Of a stretch of 64,000 bases of DNA, positions 16,834-26,243 are shown one piece after another. A program made the position numbers and the translations under genes. Position 1 is the stretch's first letter, and each line of letters starts with the position of its first letter. A model generated the notes under the pieces. That model was not told the DNA's origin, ran no database searches, and saw nothing but the letters and a program-made list of their open reading frames with translations. The stretch spans positions 124,001 through 188,000 of the forward strand of contig UQDC01000002.1 of the NCBI GenBank assembly GCA_900539755.1, given 5' to 3'. This DNA comes from an uncultured Alistipes sp. GTDB lineage: Bacteria; Bacteroidota; Bacteroidia; Bacteroidales; Rikenellaceae.

Positions 16834-18303
16834 CTATTTGGTGATGTCGCTTGATTGGAATTCGATGATCTGTTTTTTGCTCTTGCTCGGATCGTTGATG
16901 GTCACTTTCGAGAAGTCGCCACCGTGAACATCGTCCAATACGATTGCTGGACGGTAGTCCGGTTTCTCTGCAGTCAACGTCACATTGTCAAAGGTGATGC
17001 CTTTAGCGTGACGAATGTAGAAGCCCCATGCCGGCAGCTCTTTGAACTGCGAGAACTCAGGATAAGCTTTCGGCATTTCAGGAATGGCTTTCAGTGATTT
17101 GGCATCGGTGCCCACTTTTGCATAGTTGGGGTTACCGCCACCCGGATAAACGATCGTTACATTGCGCAAAGTTACGTTGGTAATGTACTGCTCGGGCAGA
17201 CCGACGATAGTCGCAGGTGAGATGTTGCGTGGCAGATCTTCTACCGGACCTTCGTATTCATAACCTGCATCGGGTTTGCCTGCAGGAACTTCGGCATAAA
17301 CATTCGAAACGGTTACGTTGTTGAATTTGCCTTTTTCTCCTTCATAACGTTCGCCGATACGGAAGAAAATAACGTTTCCAGTGTTGTATGAAGAGAGGCT
17401 GTCCACAGTTACGTTTTCAACTACTCCACCGTCAACAGCTTCAAATGCGAGAGCTGAACGATAAGTGTCATAAACCTTGATGTTGGTCAGTTTGATGTTG
17501 CGGAAACCACCGCGTGAAGCAGTACCGAATTTGACACCGCTGGCGCTCGAACGAGCTACGCAGTTGCTGATCTCAACATTCTGGCAAATGCTTTTGGGAT
17601 CGTGTGATTTGAGGCAGATTGCATCGTCCGTTGCATCGAAGAACGAGTTGGTCAATTTCACACCGTTGCAGTCTACAATGTCGATACCGTCATTGTTCCA
17701 GTATGCCTTGCTGTCTACCGTAATCTTGTCGATGTTCAGGTTCTGGCACTGGTCGTAAATCTGTACCCAGAAAGCTGAGTTTTTCCAAGTGACGTTGTTG
17801 ATCTCTACATTTTTGCACTCGCGCAGGTAGATCAGTGTCGGACGGTTGGCTGCACGGTCGTAGTTGAGGTTGTCGTTGATGATGCCTTTTTGAATCTGAT
17901 CTGCATAGTTGTATGCAGTTTCACGACCCTGGCCATCCACTACACCACGGCCTACAACGCCGATATTCTCAGCGCCGTTCGCCAAAATCAATCCTAACCA
18001 AGTGCCGTCGATTTTACGGTAGTCATAAGGGTTGGTAGATCCCAACAGTACAGCTCCTTCGTTCAACTGGATCGTTACGTTGCTTTTCAGCTCGATAGAT
18101 CCGGTCAGGTAACGTCCTACGTAAAATACCAAACGTCCACCACCATTTTCGTGAATGTAGTCGATCGCCTTTTGGATAGCGGTTGTGTTCAAAGTCGTTC
18201 CGTTCGATTTGATACCGAACAGAGAGGCATTGTAGTCCTTAGCTTGTGCTCCGATGCTGGTCAGCAGCAACAGCGAAAGAATCAGGGCTTTTGTCTTTTT
18301 CAT
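16834..18303 (-). CDS. GH28-family-like exported beta-helix glycosidase (copy 1)
   Basis: 489 residues with a Sec signal (MKKTKALILSLLLLTSIGAQAK) and a right-handed beta-helix of the GH28 type. GHs of this family hydrolyse polygalacturonan or rhamnogalacturonan backbones. Visible catalytic acids are in YWNNDGIDIVDC (residues 201-212) and DATDDAICLKS (223-233, Asp226-Asp227). The usual GHG and RIK motifs are absent; the equivalent segments read SASGVKFGTASRGG and SALAFEAVDGG, so the active site differs from classical polygalacturonases. It follows a GH106 gene by 71 bases on the same strand, last in a minus-strand run, which suggests a joint role in rhamnogalacturonan breakdown. Expected location is periplasm or surface. 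Confidence 0.85.
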   Translation of the reverse strand: MKKTKALILSLLLLTSIGAQAKDYNASLFGIKSNGTTLNTTAIQKAIDYIHENGGGRLVFYVGRYLTGSIELKSNVTIQLNEGAVLLGSTNPYDYRKIDGTWLGLILANGAENIGVVGRGVVDGQGRETAYNYADQIQKGIINDNLNYDRAANRPTLIYLRECKNVEINNVTWKNSAFWVQIYDQCQNLNIDKITVDSKAYWNNDGIDIVDCNGVKLTNSFFDATDDAICLKSHDPKSICQNVEISNCVARSSASGVKFGTASRGGFRNIKLTNIKVYDTYRSALAFEAVDGGVVENVTVDSLSSYNTGNVIFFRIGERYEGEKGKFNNVTVSNVYAEVPAGKPDAGYEYEGPVEDLPRNISPATIVGLPEQYITNVTLRNVTIVYPGGGNPNYAKVGTDAKSLKAIPEMPKAYPEFSQFKELPAWGFYIRHAKGITFDNVTLTAEKPDYRPAIVLDDVHGGDFSKVTINDPSKSKKQIIEFQSSDITK

Positions 18304-18374
18304 GTTGTTGATGTGTTATTGTTATTGTTTTATTGTTTGTTTCGTGTTTTCCGTTTTTGGTTGCAACTCTTATC

Positions 18375-21260
18375 CTATTTGCGGTAGAGTGTGACTGGAC
18401 CTGCAATACCCATCGATTGAACAGGTTGCGGACGTCCGGGACGGTTGGTCCACTGCTGTGCCAGCTTGTTCTCTTTCCAGGTTTGCATGTAGTTGCCCAT
18501 CGTCGTCGTTACCGTCACTTCGATACGGTTCCACCCTTTGTGCAGAATATTGGACAAATCGTAAATGCGGCGGCCGTACCAGCTGGTGCCACAGTCAATG
18601 CCATTAACCTTCAGCGAAGCGACTCCGTACACCTTGCCAAGGTTGAGTACCATGCCTTCCGGATCGTCCACTTCGACATCGGTACGATAAACTACATCAC
18701 CGGTGAAACTCTTCCATTCGGTCTCTTTCAGATCTTTCAGTGTGTCAGCGGTTGCCGTTTTGATCCAATGCTCGAGGCTGTGGTGGAACTCAAGCCCCCA
18801 ACCTGTCAGCGTCTGGCTGTCGGTTCCCGATGTGGGCAGCGGTGCCCAAACCGGAGCCTTTTTGTTGTTGTCGTGGTCGAACACAATCATGCGTGCATCT
18901 GCCGGACCCAAATCTAAAGTGTAACCGCCCTCTTTGTCCAAAGGCAGACGATAGCGTTCTCCATTGTCCAGATTCCATACCCATGCGTTCATGCGGGTTG
19001 CTTCTTGCGGGAAAACCAATTTAGTCTGGTGGCTGTTGTGCAGATGAGTGTTGGTAAAGAAGTAGATCCGTGAATCATCGTCCCGTACGAAAAGGTTAGC
19101 CATGACAAATGGATCGGGACTTTCGATCTGAACGGTCGGCGTAATGTCGTACTGTTTCTGCACACCTGCATACCAAGTAATAAAATCGTTGTCTGCCGGT
19201 TTCTCCAGATGAATGAACTGTTCGGGCATGGCCTGCAACTTTTCGATCCAGGCCTTGACCTCTGCATCGCGTTCTTTATGATTATTCCAGCCGAGTGATT
19301 TGTAAGGCACTGTCTCGACGCAGAAAATACGTCCTCCTTGTTGTGCAAACTCATACAACTTAGCCAGGGTTTCGGGATTCATACTCTCGACCCCTACTAA
19401 GAAAAGGTCCTTGTAGCTGCGAGGACCATAGTGCAGCATCCCGTCAGAGATGGTTGATGCACAGATTAAAGGTTCCGTAATGTAATCGGTACCGTTACCG
19501 TTCTTGTTCATCGCCTCCCAAACCAGTGATTGGTAAGGTTTGTTAATCGATGAGGGGAATGGTTCGTTCTGCATGCCCATGGTAGTCCACATATCGGATA
19601 CCGGCATCAGGATCGCGATATCGGCATACATATCTGCATTTTGCAACTGAGAGGCTACACGCGCACGGTGTGTATTCAAACAGTTGAAATAGCGCCACCA
19701 GTTATTCTTCTCGCTGTAATAAGAACCGTAACGTACCCAACCTGGGAAGGGAGCTTCAGGTGGTGAGTAGTTGAAACCATGCCACACTGAGTGGGTGATG
19801 CCCACCTGTGCGTTCTGGTCGCTACCGATTTTGAGGAACTCAGGCGTTGCGTTGAAAACGCGGTAGGTGTTGGTCATCTCTTCGGCGCTGATCAACCGTT
19901 TGCCGGTAAGGTGTGCAGCCGAAGTGATGTATTTGTTAACCATTGTGTAGGCGCGCCCTGCACGATATTCCTCATTGCTCATCTCTTCGCCGATGCGGTG
20001 CTGGAGCCAGTTGGTCGTCCATGACTCACCTTCGGGAATATCGTAATACATGCCGCTCTCCAATGGGAAGAATCCACGGCCATAAGCTTGTGCACGAGAT
20101 TTCACGCCCAGCTGGCGGCACCAGTTGGTGTACGGAATCGTAAATCGATCGCGGAACATTTCGGCCTTGGTCAACTCAACGTCGTACCGCATGCGGTCGA
20201 TCATCTCTTTGAATTCGGGAGTCATCTCGACACCGTAGTGATAATCGAGAACGTTACCCATTCCTCCGGTCTTGAACATCGTATATTGAAGGTAGGGCAT
20301 GATGTCATATCCACGGCGTTTCTTGAACTCAGCAGCAAAATCACTGCTCCAGTTGGCACCCTCGAGCTCCATGGAGTCGGTGAACAGGGAACGAATGTAT
20401 TGTGCCAACGGGCCAAGCTGCGCCTGGATGGCATCGGACATGTGGTTCAGGTATTTTTTGACAGCGGTACTGTCTAAGTGGTTCAGGGTTGGCCCCTGGG
20501 CACCGGGGGCTCCGCTGATCACAGCTCCAAATGAGTCGATGCGTACCAGCGCGTAAAGGGCATATTTGCCTTCCGGGATCTGCACTGTGAAAGCCTCTTT
20601 CTCATTAATCTTGTCGCTGAGGTCAATCACCTCATCCAAACTGCCCACTGGATCGGGAACCAGTTGTAGCGAGATCAAGTGTGGAATGCGTCCTGAATAG
20701 GGCTTGCTGATGGCGGGATCGGCCTCCTTGAGCAGTGAAAAAACAGAGGTGGTGTACTCTTGAGGGCCGGTCACTTTTTCGACACCAATTACCATGACTT
20801 GTCCACGCTCATCGCCTTCGAGAAATTCTCCACCGAAAGGCCATCCGCTACCTACGATCAGATCGCAGGTCATATCAAGTTTGGAGGCTTGGTCAAATGC
20901 CACTTTGAGCATGTTGATCCACTCCTCGCTCAACCAAGAGATCGAAGGAATGCCCAGATCATCGGCACCGCCCGGGAAACCAACAGGGTTGATCTCTACG
21001 CCACCGATTCCGGCATCTTTAAGTAGGTGTAACTCGCGGCGCAATTCGTCCGCATTGACTTTGTCGCCGTTCCACCACCACCGTACGAAAGGACGATATT
21101 TGGCTTCCGGATTGCGGAATTGATCGTAGTAGGTATTCCCGCTCGACGCTTGTTGCTGGGCCTTTTCTGCCTGTGTCGGTGCTGCCTGCAGAATCGTAGC
21201 ACTTAGCAACATGACTGTGCCGAAGAGCCAATTGTAAAGCAGTTTCGGGTTTCTGTTCAT
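18375..21260 (-). CDS. GH106 alpha-L-rhamnosidase (copy 1, Sec signal)
   Basis: This 961-residue protein carries the GH106 core: PFVRWWWNGDKV at about residue 57, GIGGVEINPVGFPGG, MTCDLIVGSGWPFGGEFLEG, LFTDSMELEGANW, RRGYDIMPYLQYTMFK, SRAQAYGRGFFPLES and PEGESWTTNWL, with a C-terminal beta-sandwich (VYGVASLKVNGIDCGTSWYG). GH106 enzymes remove alpha-L-rhamnose from pectins such as rhamnogalacturonans using acidic residues and Ca2+. Unlike the other three copies in this window it has a plain Sec signal (YNWLFGTVMLLSATILQA) and no twin arginine. It is 59 bases after the GH28-like copy 2 stop region on the same strand and 71 bases before copy 1, so it is in an operon with both. Confidence 0.92.
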   Translation of the reverse strand: MNRNPKLLYNWLFGTVMLLSATILQAAPTQAEKAQQQASSGNTYYDQFRNPEAKYRPFVRWWWNGDKVNADELRRELHLLKDAGIGGVEINPVGFPGGADDLGIPSISWLSEEWINMLKVAFDQASKLDMTCDLIVGSGWPFGGEFLEGDERGQVMVIGVEKVTGPQEYTTSVFSLLKEADPAISKPYSGRIPHLISLQLVPDPVGSLDEVIDLSDKINEKEAFTVQIPEGKYALYALVRIDSFGAVISGAPGAQGPTLNHLDSTAVKKYLNHMSDAIQAQLGPLAQYIRSLFTDSMELEGANWSSDFAAEFKKRRGYDIMPYLQYTMFKTGGMGNVLDYHYGVEMTPEFKEMIDRMRYDVELTKAEMFRDRFTIPYTNWCRQLGVKSRAQAYGRGFFPLESGMYYDIPEGESWTTNWLQHRIGEEMSNEEYRAGRAYTMVNKYITSAAHLTGKRLISAEEMTNTYRVFNATPEFLKIGSDQNAQVGITHSVWHGFNYSPPEAPFPGWVRYGSYYSEKNNWWRYFNCLNTHRARVASQLQNADMYADIAILMPVSDMWTTMGMQNEPFPSSINKPYQSLVWEAMNKNGNGTDYITEPLICASTISDGMLHYGPRSYKDLFLVGVESMNPETLAKLYEFAQQGGRIFCVETVPYKSLGWNNHKERDAEVKAWIEKLQAMPEQFIHLEKPADNDFITWYAGVQKQYDITPTVQIESPDPFVMANLFVRDDDSRIYFFTNTHLHNSHQTKLVFPQEATRMNAWVWNLDNGERYRLPLDKEGGYTLDLGPADARMIVFDHDNNKKAPVWAPLPTSGTDSQTLTGWGLEFHHSLEHWIKTATADTLKDLKETEWKSFTGDVVYRTDVEVDDPEGMVLNLGKVYGVASLKVNGIDCGTSWYGRRIYDLSNILHKGWNRIEVTVTTTMGNYMQTWKENKLAQQWTNRPGRPQPVQSMGIAGPVTLYRK

Positions 21261-21319
21261 GTAGGGTTTGTATTTGATGAATCTATATCGGTTAGTTGAT
21301 AGCCTTGTTTGTAGTACCC

Positions 21320-22807
21320 TTACTCAATAACTTTAACCTCAGTCGATTTGTAAGGATAAAACTGTTGTTTCTGTGCGGCATTCGGCTCGTCGTAGGTGAC
21401 GTTGTCGAAGGTAATGTCATGAACATCATCCAATACAACAGCCGGACGGTAGTCTGGTTTTTGTGCGATCAGCTCAACATTTTCCAAGGTTACCCCTTTG
21501 GCGTGGCGAATGTAGAAACCCCAAGCCGGGAGTTCGCGGAACTGTGAAAATTCCGGATAGCTTTTCGGCATTTCAGGAATACTGTCCAATTCGGCAGGAG
21601 TTACTCCACGATAAGCATAGAATTTGTTACCACCACCCGGGAACTTGATCTTGATGTTGCGCAAGGTTACGTTGGTAATTACGTGGTCAGGCAAACCTAC
21701 GATGCCGCATGGAGAAATGTTGCGAGGCATGTGGTGGATTGGGCCCTCGTAATCGTAACCTTTGTCCGGTTTCGCAGCCGGAACCTCTGCATAAACGTTC
21801 TGGATCGTGACATTGCTCATCGAAGAGTGACGACCATTTGTGTAACGGTCTCCGGTGCGCAGATAAATGACGTTGCCGGTGTGGATGGCATAGAGTGAAT
21901 CTACCAAAATGTTGTCGATCGTTGCTCCATCTACTGCCTGCAGCGTGATAGCAGAGCGGTAGGTGTCATATACTTTATTGTTGATGACGCGAATGTCTGT
22001 AAAACCGCCGCGTGAGCCCGTACCGAATTTAATACCGCTTGCACCCGAGCGTGCAACATTGTTGCGGATCAAAATGTTGTGGCACTTCTGGTCGTCACCG
22101 TGCGATTTGAGGCAGATCGCATCGTCAGAAGCGTCAAAAAATGAGTTGGTAACCGTTACGTTCTGACAATCCACCAAATCGAGACCATCGTTATTCCAGT
22201 AAGCGTTGCTTTCGACGTGAATGCGATCAATCTTCAGATTGAAACATTGGTCGTAAGTCTGAACCCAGCTGGCTGAGTTTTTCAAGCTGATACCTTCGAC
22301 CGTGACACCAGTGCATTCGCGGAAATAGATAATCATAGGACGATGAGATTCATACGGACGATCCAAATTCAGCGGGTCATCGAATAAACCACGATGAATC
22401 TGATCCACGAGATTATAGGCGGTTTGACGGCCACGGCAATCCACCAAACCTTCTCCGGTCAATCCGATGTTCTCCTGACCTACCGCCAGCAGAAAGGCTG
22501 TATTCAGATTGGGTACACGATCATAGTCGTAGGGGTTGTTGGAACCCATCAGAACGGCACCGTTTTCAAGGTGTAAAGTCACACCGGAACGCAGATGCAG
22601 AGTGCCCGACAGGTAACGACCCAATGGAAAGATCAATCGGCCGCCGCCCTGTTCATGAATCAGGTCGATAGCTCGTTGAATAGCCCGGGTATTGAGCGTC
22701 GTACCGTCGGCCATTACACCGAAATCTGCGACTTGGTAATCTTTAGCCCACAGTTGAGCGGAACAGATCAGACTAAGTGTCAGTGCAAAAAGCTTTTTCA
22801 TTCTCAT
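21320..22807 (-). CDS. GH28-family-like exported beta-helix glycosidase (copy 2)
   Basis: 495 residues, with a signal peptide near the N-terminus (FALTLSLICSAQLWAK) and the same beta-helix layout as copy 1. The catalytic region reads YWNNDGLDLVDC and DASDDAICLKSHGDD; the GHG and RIK motifs are again replaced (SGASGIKFGTGSRGG, SAITLQAVDGA). Family knowledge suggests hydrolysis of galacturonate linkages in pectin, but specificity cannot be read from the sequence. It lies between GH106 copies 2 (upstream) and 1 (downstream) on the minus strand. A TATATTTG box about 110 bases upstream may give it an extra promoter. Confidence 0.85.
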   Translation of the reverse strand: MRMKKLFALTLSLICSAQLWAKDYQVADFGVMADGTTLNTRAIQRAIDLIHEQGGGRLIFPLGRYLSGTLHLRSGVTLHLENGAVLMGSNNPYDYDRVPNLNTAFLLAVGQENIGLTGEGLVDCRGRQTAYNLVDQIHRGLFDDPLNLDRPYESHRPMIIYFRECTGVTVEGISLKNSASWVQTYDQCFNLKIDRIHVESNAYWNNDGLDLVDCQNVTVTNSFFDASDDAICLKSHGDDQKCHNILIRNNVARSGASGIKFGTGSRGGFTDIRVINNKVYDTYRSAITLQAVDGATIDNILVDSLYAIHTGNVIYLRTGDRYTNGRHSSMSNVTIQNVYAEVPAAKPDKGYDYEGPIHHMPRNISPCGIVGLPDHVITNVTLRNIKIKFPGGGNKFYAYRGVTPAELDSIPEMPKSYPEFSQFRELPAWGFYIRHAKGVTLENVELIAQKPDYRPAVVLDDVHDITFDNVTYDEPNAAQKQQFYPYKSTEVKVIE

Positions 22808-22917
22808 CTTCTCGTGTTTGCTTTGTTTTGTTATTGTTTTATTCTTTTCTTTTCGTGTTTTCGTGTCGGTGGTTTTGAATCCAGTCGGGTTTTATGCTCC
22901 ACTCCCATATAATCGGA

Positions 22918-22925
22918 CAAATATA
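22918..22925 (-). promoter_or_regulatory. -7 box (TATATTTG) before GH28-like copy 2
   Basis: The minus strand reads TATATTTG in the 145-base gap between two cluster genes. No good -33 element is visible, so an internal operon promoter is only possible. Confidence 0.35.
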
Positions 22926-22952
22926 CTGTGTGCAATTTGCCTCCTTATATTT

Positions 22953-25856
22953 TTATGCCGTATAAAGTGTTACCGGACCTACAAGCCCCATGGATTGGGT
23001 CGGTTGTACTTTATTCTTAGTATTTGTCCATTTTTGGGCAGTCGGATTATCCTTGAGCGTTTTCATGTAGTTGCCCAGCGTGGTGATCACTCGTACCTCA
23101 ATGTTGTTTTCACCTGGCTGAAGAACGTCGCTCAGATCATAAATACGCCGGCCGTACCAACGCAACCCGAGATCCTTGCCATTAACCGAAACATAGGCCT
23201 CTCCGTGTACTTTCCCCAAGTTGAGCAGGGTGCGGCGTGAAGTGTCATCGATTGTTACGGTAGTCCGATAGGTAACCGTTCCGGTAAAATCTACCCATTT
23301 GGTCTCTTTCAGGTCGGTCGGCTGCTCCATATAGTCGGTTCGTGTCCATTTCTCGCGGCTATGGTGCAATTCCACTTCCCAGCCGTTCAGTGTCCGGTTA
23401 TCGTCTCCTTCGTAAGGCAGAGGTTCCCATTTTGGTCCCTGTTTATTGCGGTCAAAGACAATTACCAATGAGTCAACCGGTCCCATGTCAAGGGCAAAGC
23501 TTCCATCTTTGTCCAAGTCAATGCGCCAGCGCTTGCCACTCTCCATATCCCATACCCATGGGTAACGGCCCGATGTGATCTCTTTGCTGAACCGGATCCG
23601 TCCCCGATAGGGATTGTGCAGGTGTGAATTGGCTAAGAAAAATAGCTCTTCACCATGGTCGCCCTGATAGCGGTTTTGAGTGAAATATGGATTAGGCTCT
23701 TCGATTGTCATGTATGGGGTGAGCCCATATTGCTGCTGTACGTCGGCGTACCAAGTGATAAAATCGTTATCAGCCGGTTTCTCCAACAGAACAAAACGAT
23801 CCGGGAACCGTTTCAGTTTGCCGATCCACTCCTGTACGGCTGCATCGTTCTTTTCATAATCTTTGAAGCCGAGCGATTGGTGAGGGAATTTCTCAATGCA
23901 GAATACACGCCCGCCCTGTTCGACAAAATCGTACAGTTTGGCCAATGTCTCGGGGCGGATACTATCGATGCCCAGCATAAAGAGTGTGCCGTATTGTTTG
24001 GGGCCGTAGCAGAGTTTCCCTCCTTTGACCGTTGAGTCGGCCAACACGATCTCTGAGGTGTAGTCGCATCCGCTGCCGTTTTTGTGGATTGCCTCCCATA
24101 CCAATGTCATATATGGGACATTCAAGCGGTCGGGGAAGGGTTCCGTCTTGACTCCCACCTCACTCCACATGTCAGGATATGCTGGAAGCAGAGCTATGTC
24201 AGTGTACATATCTGCATTCTGCAGTGTTGCCGATACGCGTGCCCGGTAACCGGTAAATTGCGGCATACAGGGCCACCAGTTGTTATGTTCGCTAAAGTAG
24301 GCGCCGTAACGCACCCATCCTGGGAATGGAATATCGGGAGGCGAAACATTGACACCGATCAATACCGAGTGGGTAATACCGGAGAGAATGCTCATATCCG
24401 AACCCAGTTTCAGGAATTCGAGCGTTGCATTGAATACCTGGTAGGTATTGGTCATCTCTTCGCAGCTGACAACCCGTTTGCCGGTCAGGTGAGCCGCTGA
24501 AGAGACAAATTTGTTGATCATCGTATAGCCACGTCCGCGACGGTAATCCTCGTTGCTCATCTCTTCACCCAACTTGTGCTTGAGCCAGTTGGTCGTCCAC
24601 GATTCTCCTTCGGGAATATCGTAGCCGATGCTGCTCTCTAATGGGAAGAAGCCTCGTCCATAGGCCTGAGCCCGAGAGAGTACGCCCAATTCTTTACACC
24701 AAGCCAAATAGGTGTCGTTGAACCGTTCGCGCAGCAACTCTGCTTTGGTGAGCTCGAAATCATACCGCATGCGGTTGATCTCACGGGCGAAGCGCGGCGT
24801 TTTGGCAGCTCCGTAGTTGTAGTCTGAAACATCGCCCAACCGTCCTACCTTAAACATCATAAAGGGTAGATAGGGGAAGATGTCATATCCGCGACGTCGT
24901 TTGAACTCGTTTAGGATGTCCGACGCCCAGTTGCACCCCTCCAATTCCATCGAGTCGGTGAACATGGAACGGATGTGGTTTTTCAACGGGCCAGTTTTAG
25001 CCTGAATCGTATCGGACATGTGATGCAGGTACTTGTTGACCGCAGCTTTGTCCATGTGGTTGAGAATCGGACCTGCTGCACCCGGAGCTCCGTTGATGAC
25101 ACTGGCAAAGGCATTTACTTTGACCAGTGCATAAACAACATATTTACCTTCAGGCACCTCGACGCGGATCACTTCGTTGCCGATTTGATCCGAAAGATCG
25201 ATGACCTGATCGATCCCATCCATAGGATTGGGAACCAGTTTGAGGGATAGTAGTTCAAAGGTACGTCCAGGGAAGGGGACAGTCACGCCTGGATCGACTG
25301 TCTTGAAAATGGCGAATTTCGAAATCTCGAAAGTGGTAGGTCCTTCCAACTTGTGGGCATCGATCAACACCACCTGAGCTCGTTCATCGCCTTCTAGAAA
25401 CTCTCCTCCGAAAGGCCAGCCACTACCTACAATCAGATCGCAGGTCATATCGAGCTGTTTGGCCTCATCGAAAGTGGCTTGCAGAGCCTCGATCCATTCA
25501 TCACTCAGCCAGCGCAATGAGCGTTTGCCCATATCGTTATCCTCTTCGGCAATACCGATTGGGTTGATCTCGACTCCACCAATTCCGGCAGCTTTCATCA
25601 CACGCAATTCACGGCGCAGCTCTTCGATTTCGACCATGTCGCCATTCCACCACCATCGTACGAAAGGGTGATAGATGGAATCCGGATTAGCGAAACGGTG
25701 ATACAGCTCATGGTCGAAGCGCAACGTTCCGTTGTTGGCCGCTTGCACAGCCTTGTCGGCCATTTCGACCGCTTGTGCCAAACCGGGGAGCAGACTCAAT
25801 GCGAGTCCTCCTGTGGCCAGTTTTGCACTGCGTATGAGAAATGTTCTACGATCCAT
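22953..25856 (-). CDS. GH106 alpha-L-rhamnosidase (copy 2, twin-arginine signal)
   Basis: 967 residues. The N-terminus MDRRTFLIRSAKLATGG followed by LALSLLPGLAQA is a twin-arginine (Tat) type signal. The GH106 core follows: HPFVRWWWNGDMV, GIGGVEINPIG, MTCDLIVGSGWPFGGEF, MFTDSMELEGCNW, RRGYDIFPYLPFMMFK, LSRAQAYGRGFFPLESS and PEGESWTTNWLKHKLG. The C-terminal jelly-roll contains VHGEAYVSVNGKDLGLRWYG. It is most like copy 3. The expected reaction is hydrolysis of terminal alpha-L-rhamnose in rhamnogalacturonan-type chains in the periplasm. It leads the run GH106-2, GH28-2, GH106-1, GH28-1 and has its own -7 box about 165 bases upstream. Confidence 0.92.
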   Translation of the reverse strand: MDRRTFLIRSAKLATGGLALSLLPGLAQAVEMADKAVQAANNGTLRFDHELYHRFANPDSIYHPFVRWWWNGDMVEIEELRRELRVMKAAGIGGVEINPIGIAEEDNDMGKRSLRWLSDEWIEALQATFDEAKQLDMTCDLIVGSGWPFGGEFLEGDERAQVVLIDAHKLEGPTTFEISKFAIFKTVDPGVTVPFPGRTFELLSLKLVPNPMDGIDQVIDLSDQIGNEVIRVEVPEGKYVVYALVKVNAFASVINGAPGAAGPILNHMDKAAVNKYLHHMSDTIQAKTGPLKNHIRSMFTDSMELEGCNWASDILNEFKRRRGYDIFPYLPFMMFKVGRLGDVSDYNYGAAKTPRFAREINRMRYDFELTKAELLRERFNDTYLAWCKELGVLSRAQAYGRGFFPLESSIGYDIPEGESWTTNWLKHKLGEEMSNEDYRRGRGYTMINKFVSSAAHLTGKRVVSCEEMTNTYQVFNATLEFLKLGSDMSILSGITHSVLIGVNVSPPDIPFPGWVRYGAYFSEHNNWWPCMPQFTGYRARVSATLQNADMYTDIALLPAYPDMWSEVGVKTEPFPDRLNVPYMTLVWEAIHKNGSGCDYTSEIVLADSTVKGGKLCYGPKQYGTLFMLGIDSIRPETLAKLYDFVEQGGRVFCIEKFPHQSLGFKDYEKNDAAVQEWIGKLKRFPDRFVLLEKPADNDFITWYADVQQQYGLTPYMTIEEPNPYFTQNRYQGDHGEELFFLANSHLHNPYRGRIRFSKEITSGRYPWVWDMESGKRWRIDLDKDGSFALDMGPVDSLVIVFDRNKQGPKWEPLPYEGDDNRTLNGWEVELHHSREKWTRTDYMEQPTDLKETKWVDFTGTVTYRTTVTIDDTSRRTLLNLGKVHGEAYVSVNGKDLGLRWYGRRIYDLSDVLQPGENNIEVRVITTLGNYMKTLKDNPTAQKWTNTKNKVQPTQSMGLVGPVTLYTA

Positions 25857-26019
25857 GGTTTAGAAGTGGAGGTTAGGTCTGTTTTAGGTTGTCGTTTTGT
25901 TAGTAGTAGGGAGTTTTCTAGTTTCAGGTTTGTCGTTTCATCATTTGCCTGCACCCTGTTGTTCTTTCTGTTTTATGCAATCGAGGCCAATAGAGCGCAG
26001 CTTCGTGGTTTTCTCTAAT

Positions 26020-26027
26020 CAAATGTA
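26020..26027 (-). promoter_or_regulatory. -7 box (TACATTTG) for GH106 copy 2
   Basis: The minus strand reads TACATTTG within the 386-base gap upstream of the GH106-2 ATG. The -33 element is not clear. Together with the hairpin at 26203-26243 it divides the cluster into two transcription units. Confidence 0.45.
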
Positions 26028-26202
26028 GAGGATGAGGGGTTTGGATTCTTTGGCAAGGTTCGTCCTGAAGAGTCTCGGAAATACAGAGTCTATTCGAATA
26101 TATAAGTCTGAACCATGTTGTGCTTGTCGCAACGGGTTCAGTATTATATGATGACAACTCAGTATATCCTCTCTCCTCAAAAAATCCTCTCTCGCTTCAT
26201 TT

Positions 26203-26243
26203 GGGCCCGGCGTCCGGGTCAGCGGGCGCCGGACAAAAGGCCC
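26203..26243 (-). terminator. GC-rich hairpin after the short GH28-like gene
   Basis: Overlapping stems can form: CCGGCG with CGCCGG, GTCCGG with CCGGAC, and outer GGGCC with GGCCC. On the minus strand it begins at the stop codon of the short gene. A T run (GGATTTTTTGAGG) appears only about 20 bases later, so it may be a terminator or an attenuator. Confidence 0.5.

Noticed and set aside
26203..26243. Possible palindromic mobile-element end
   Set aside because: No transposase, no target duplication and its position just after a stop codon fits a terminator or attenuator better.
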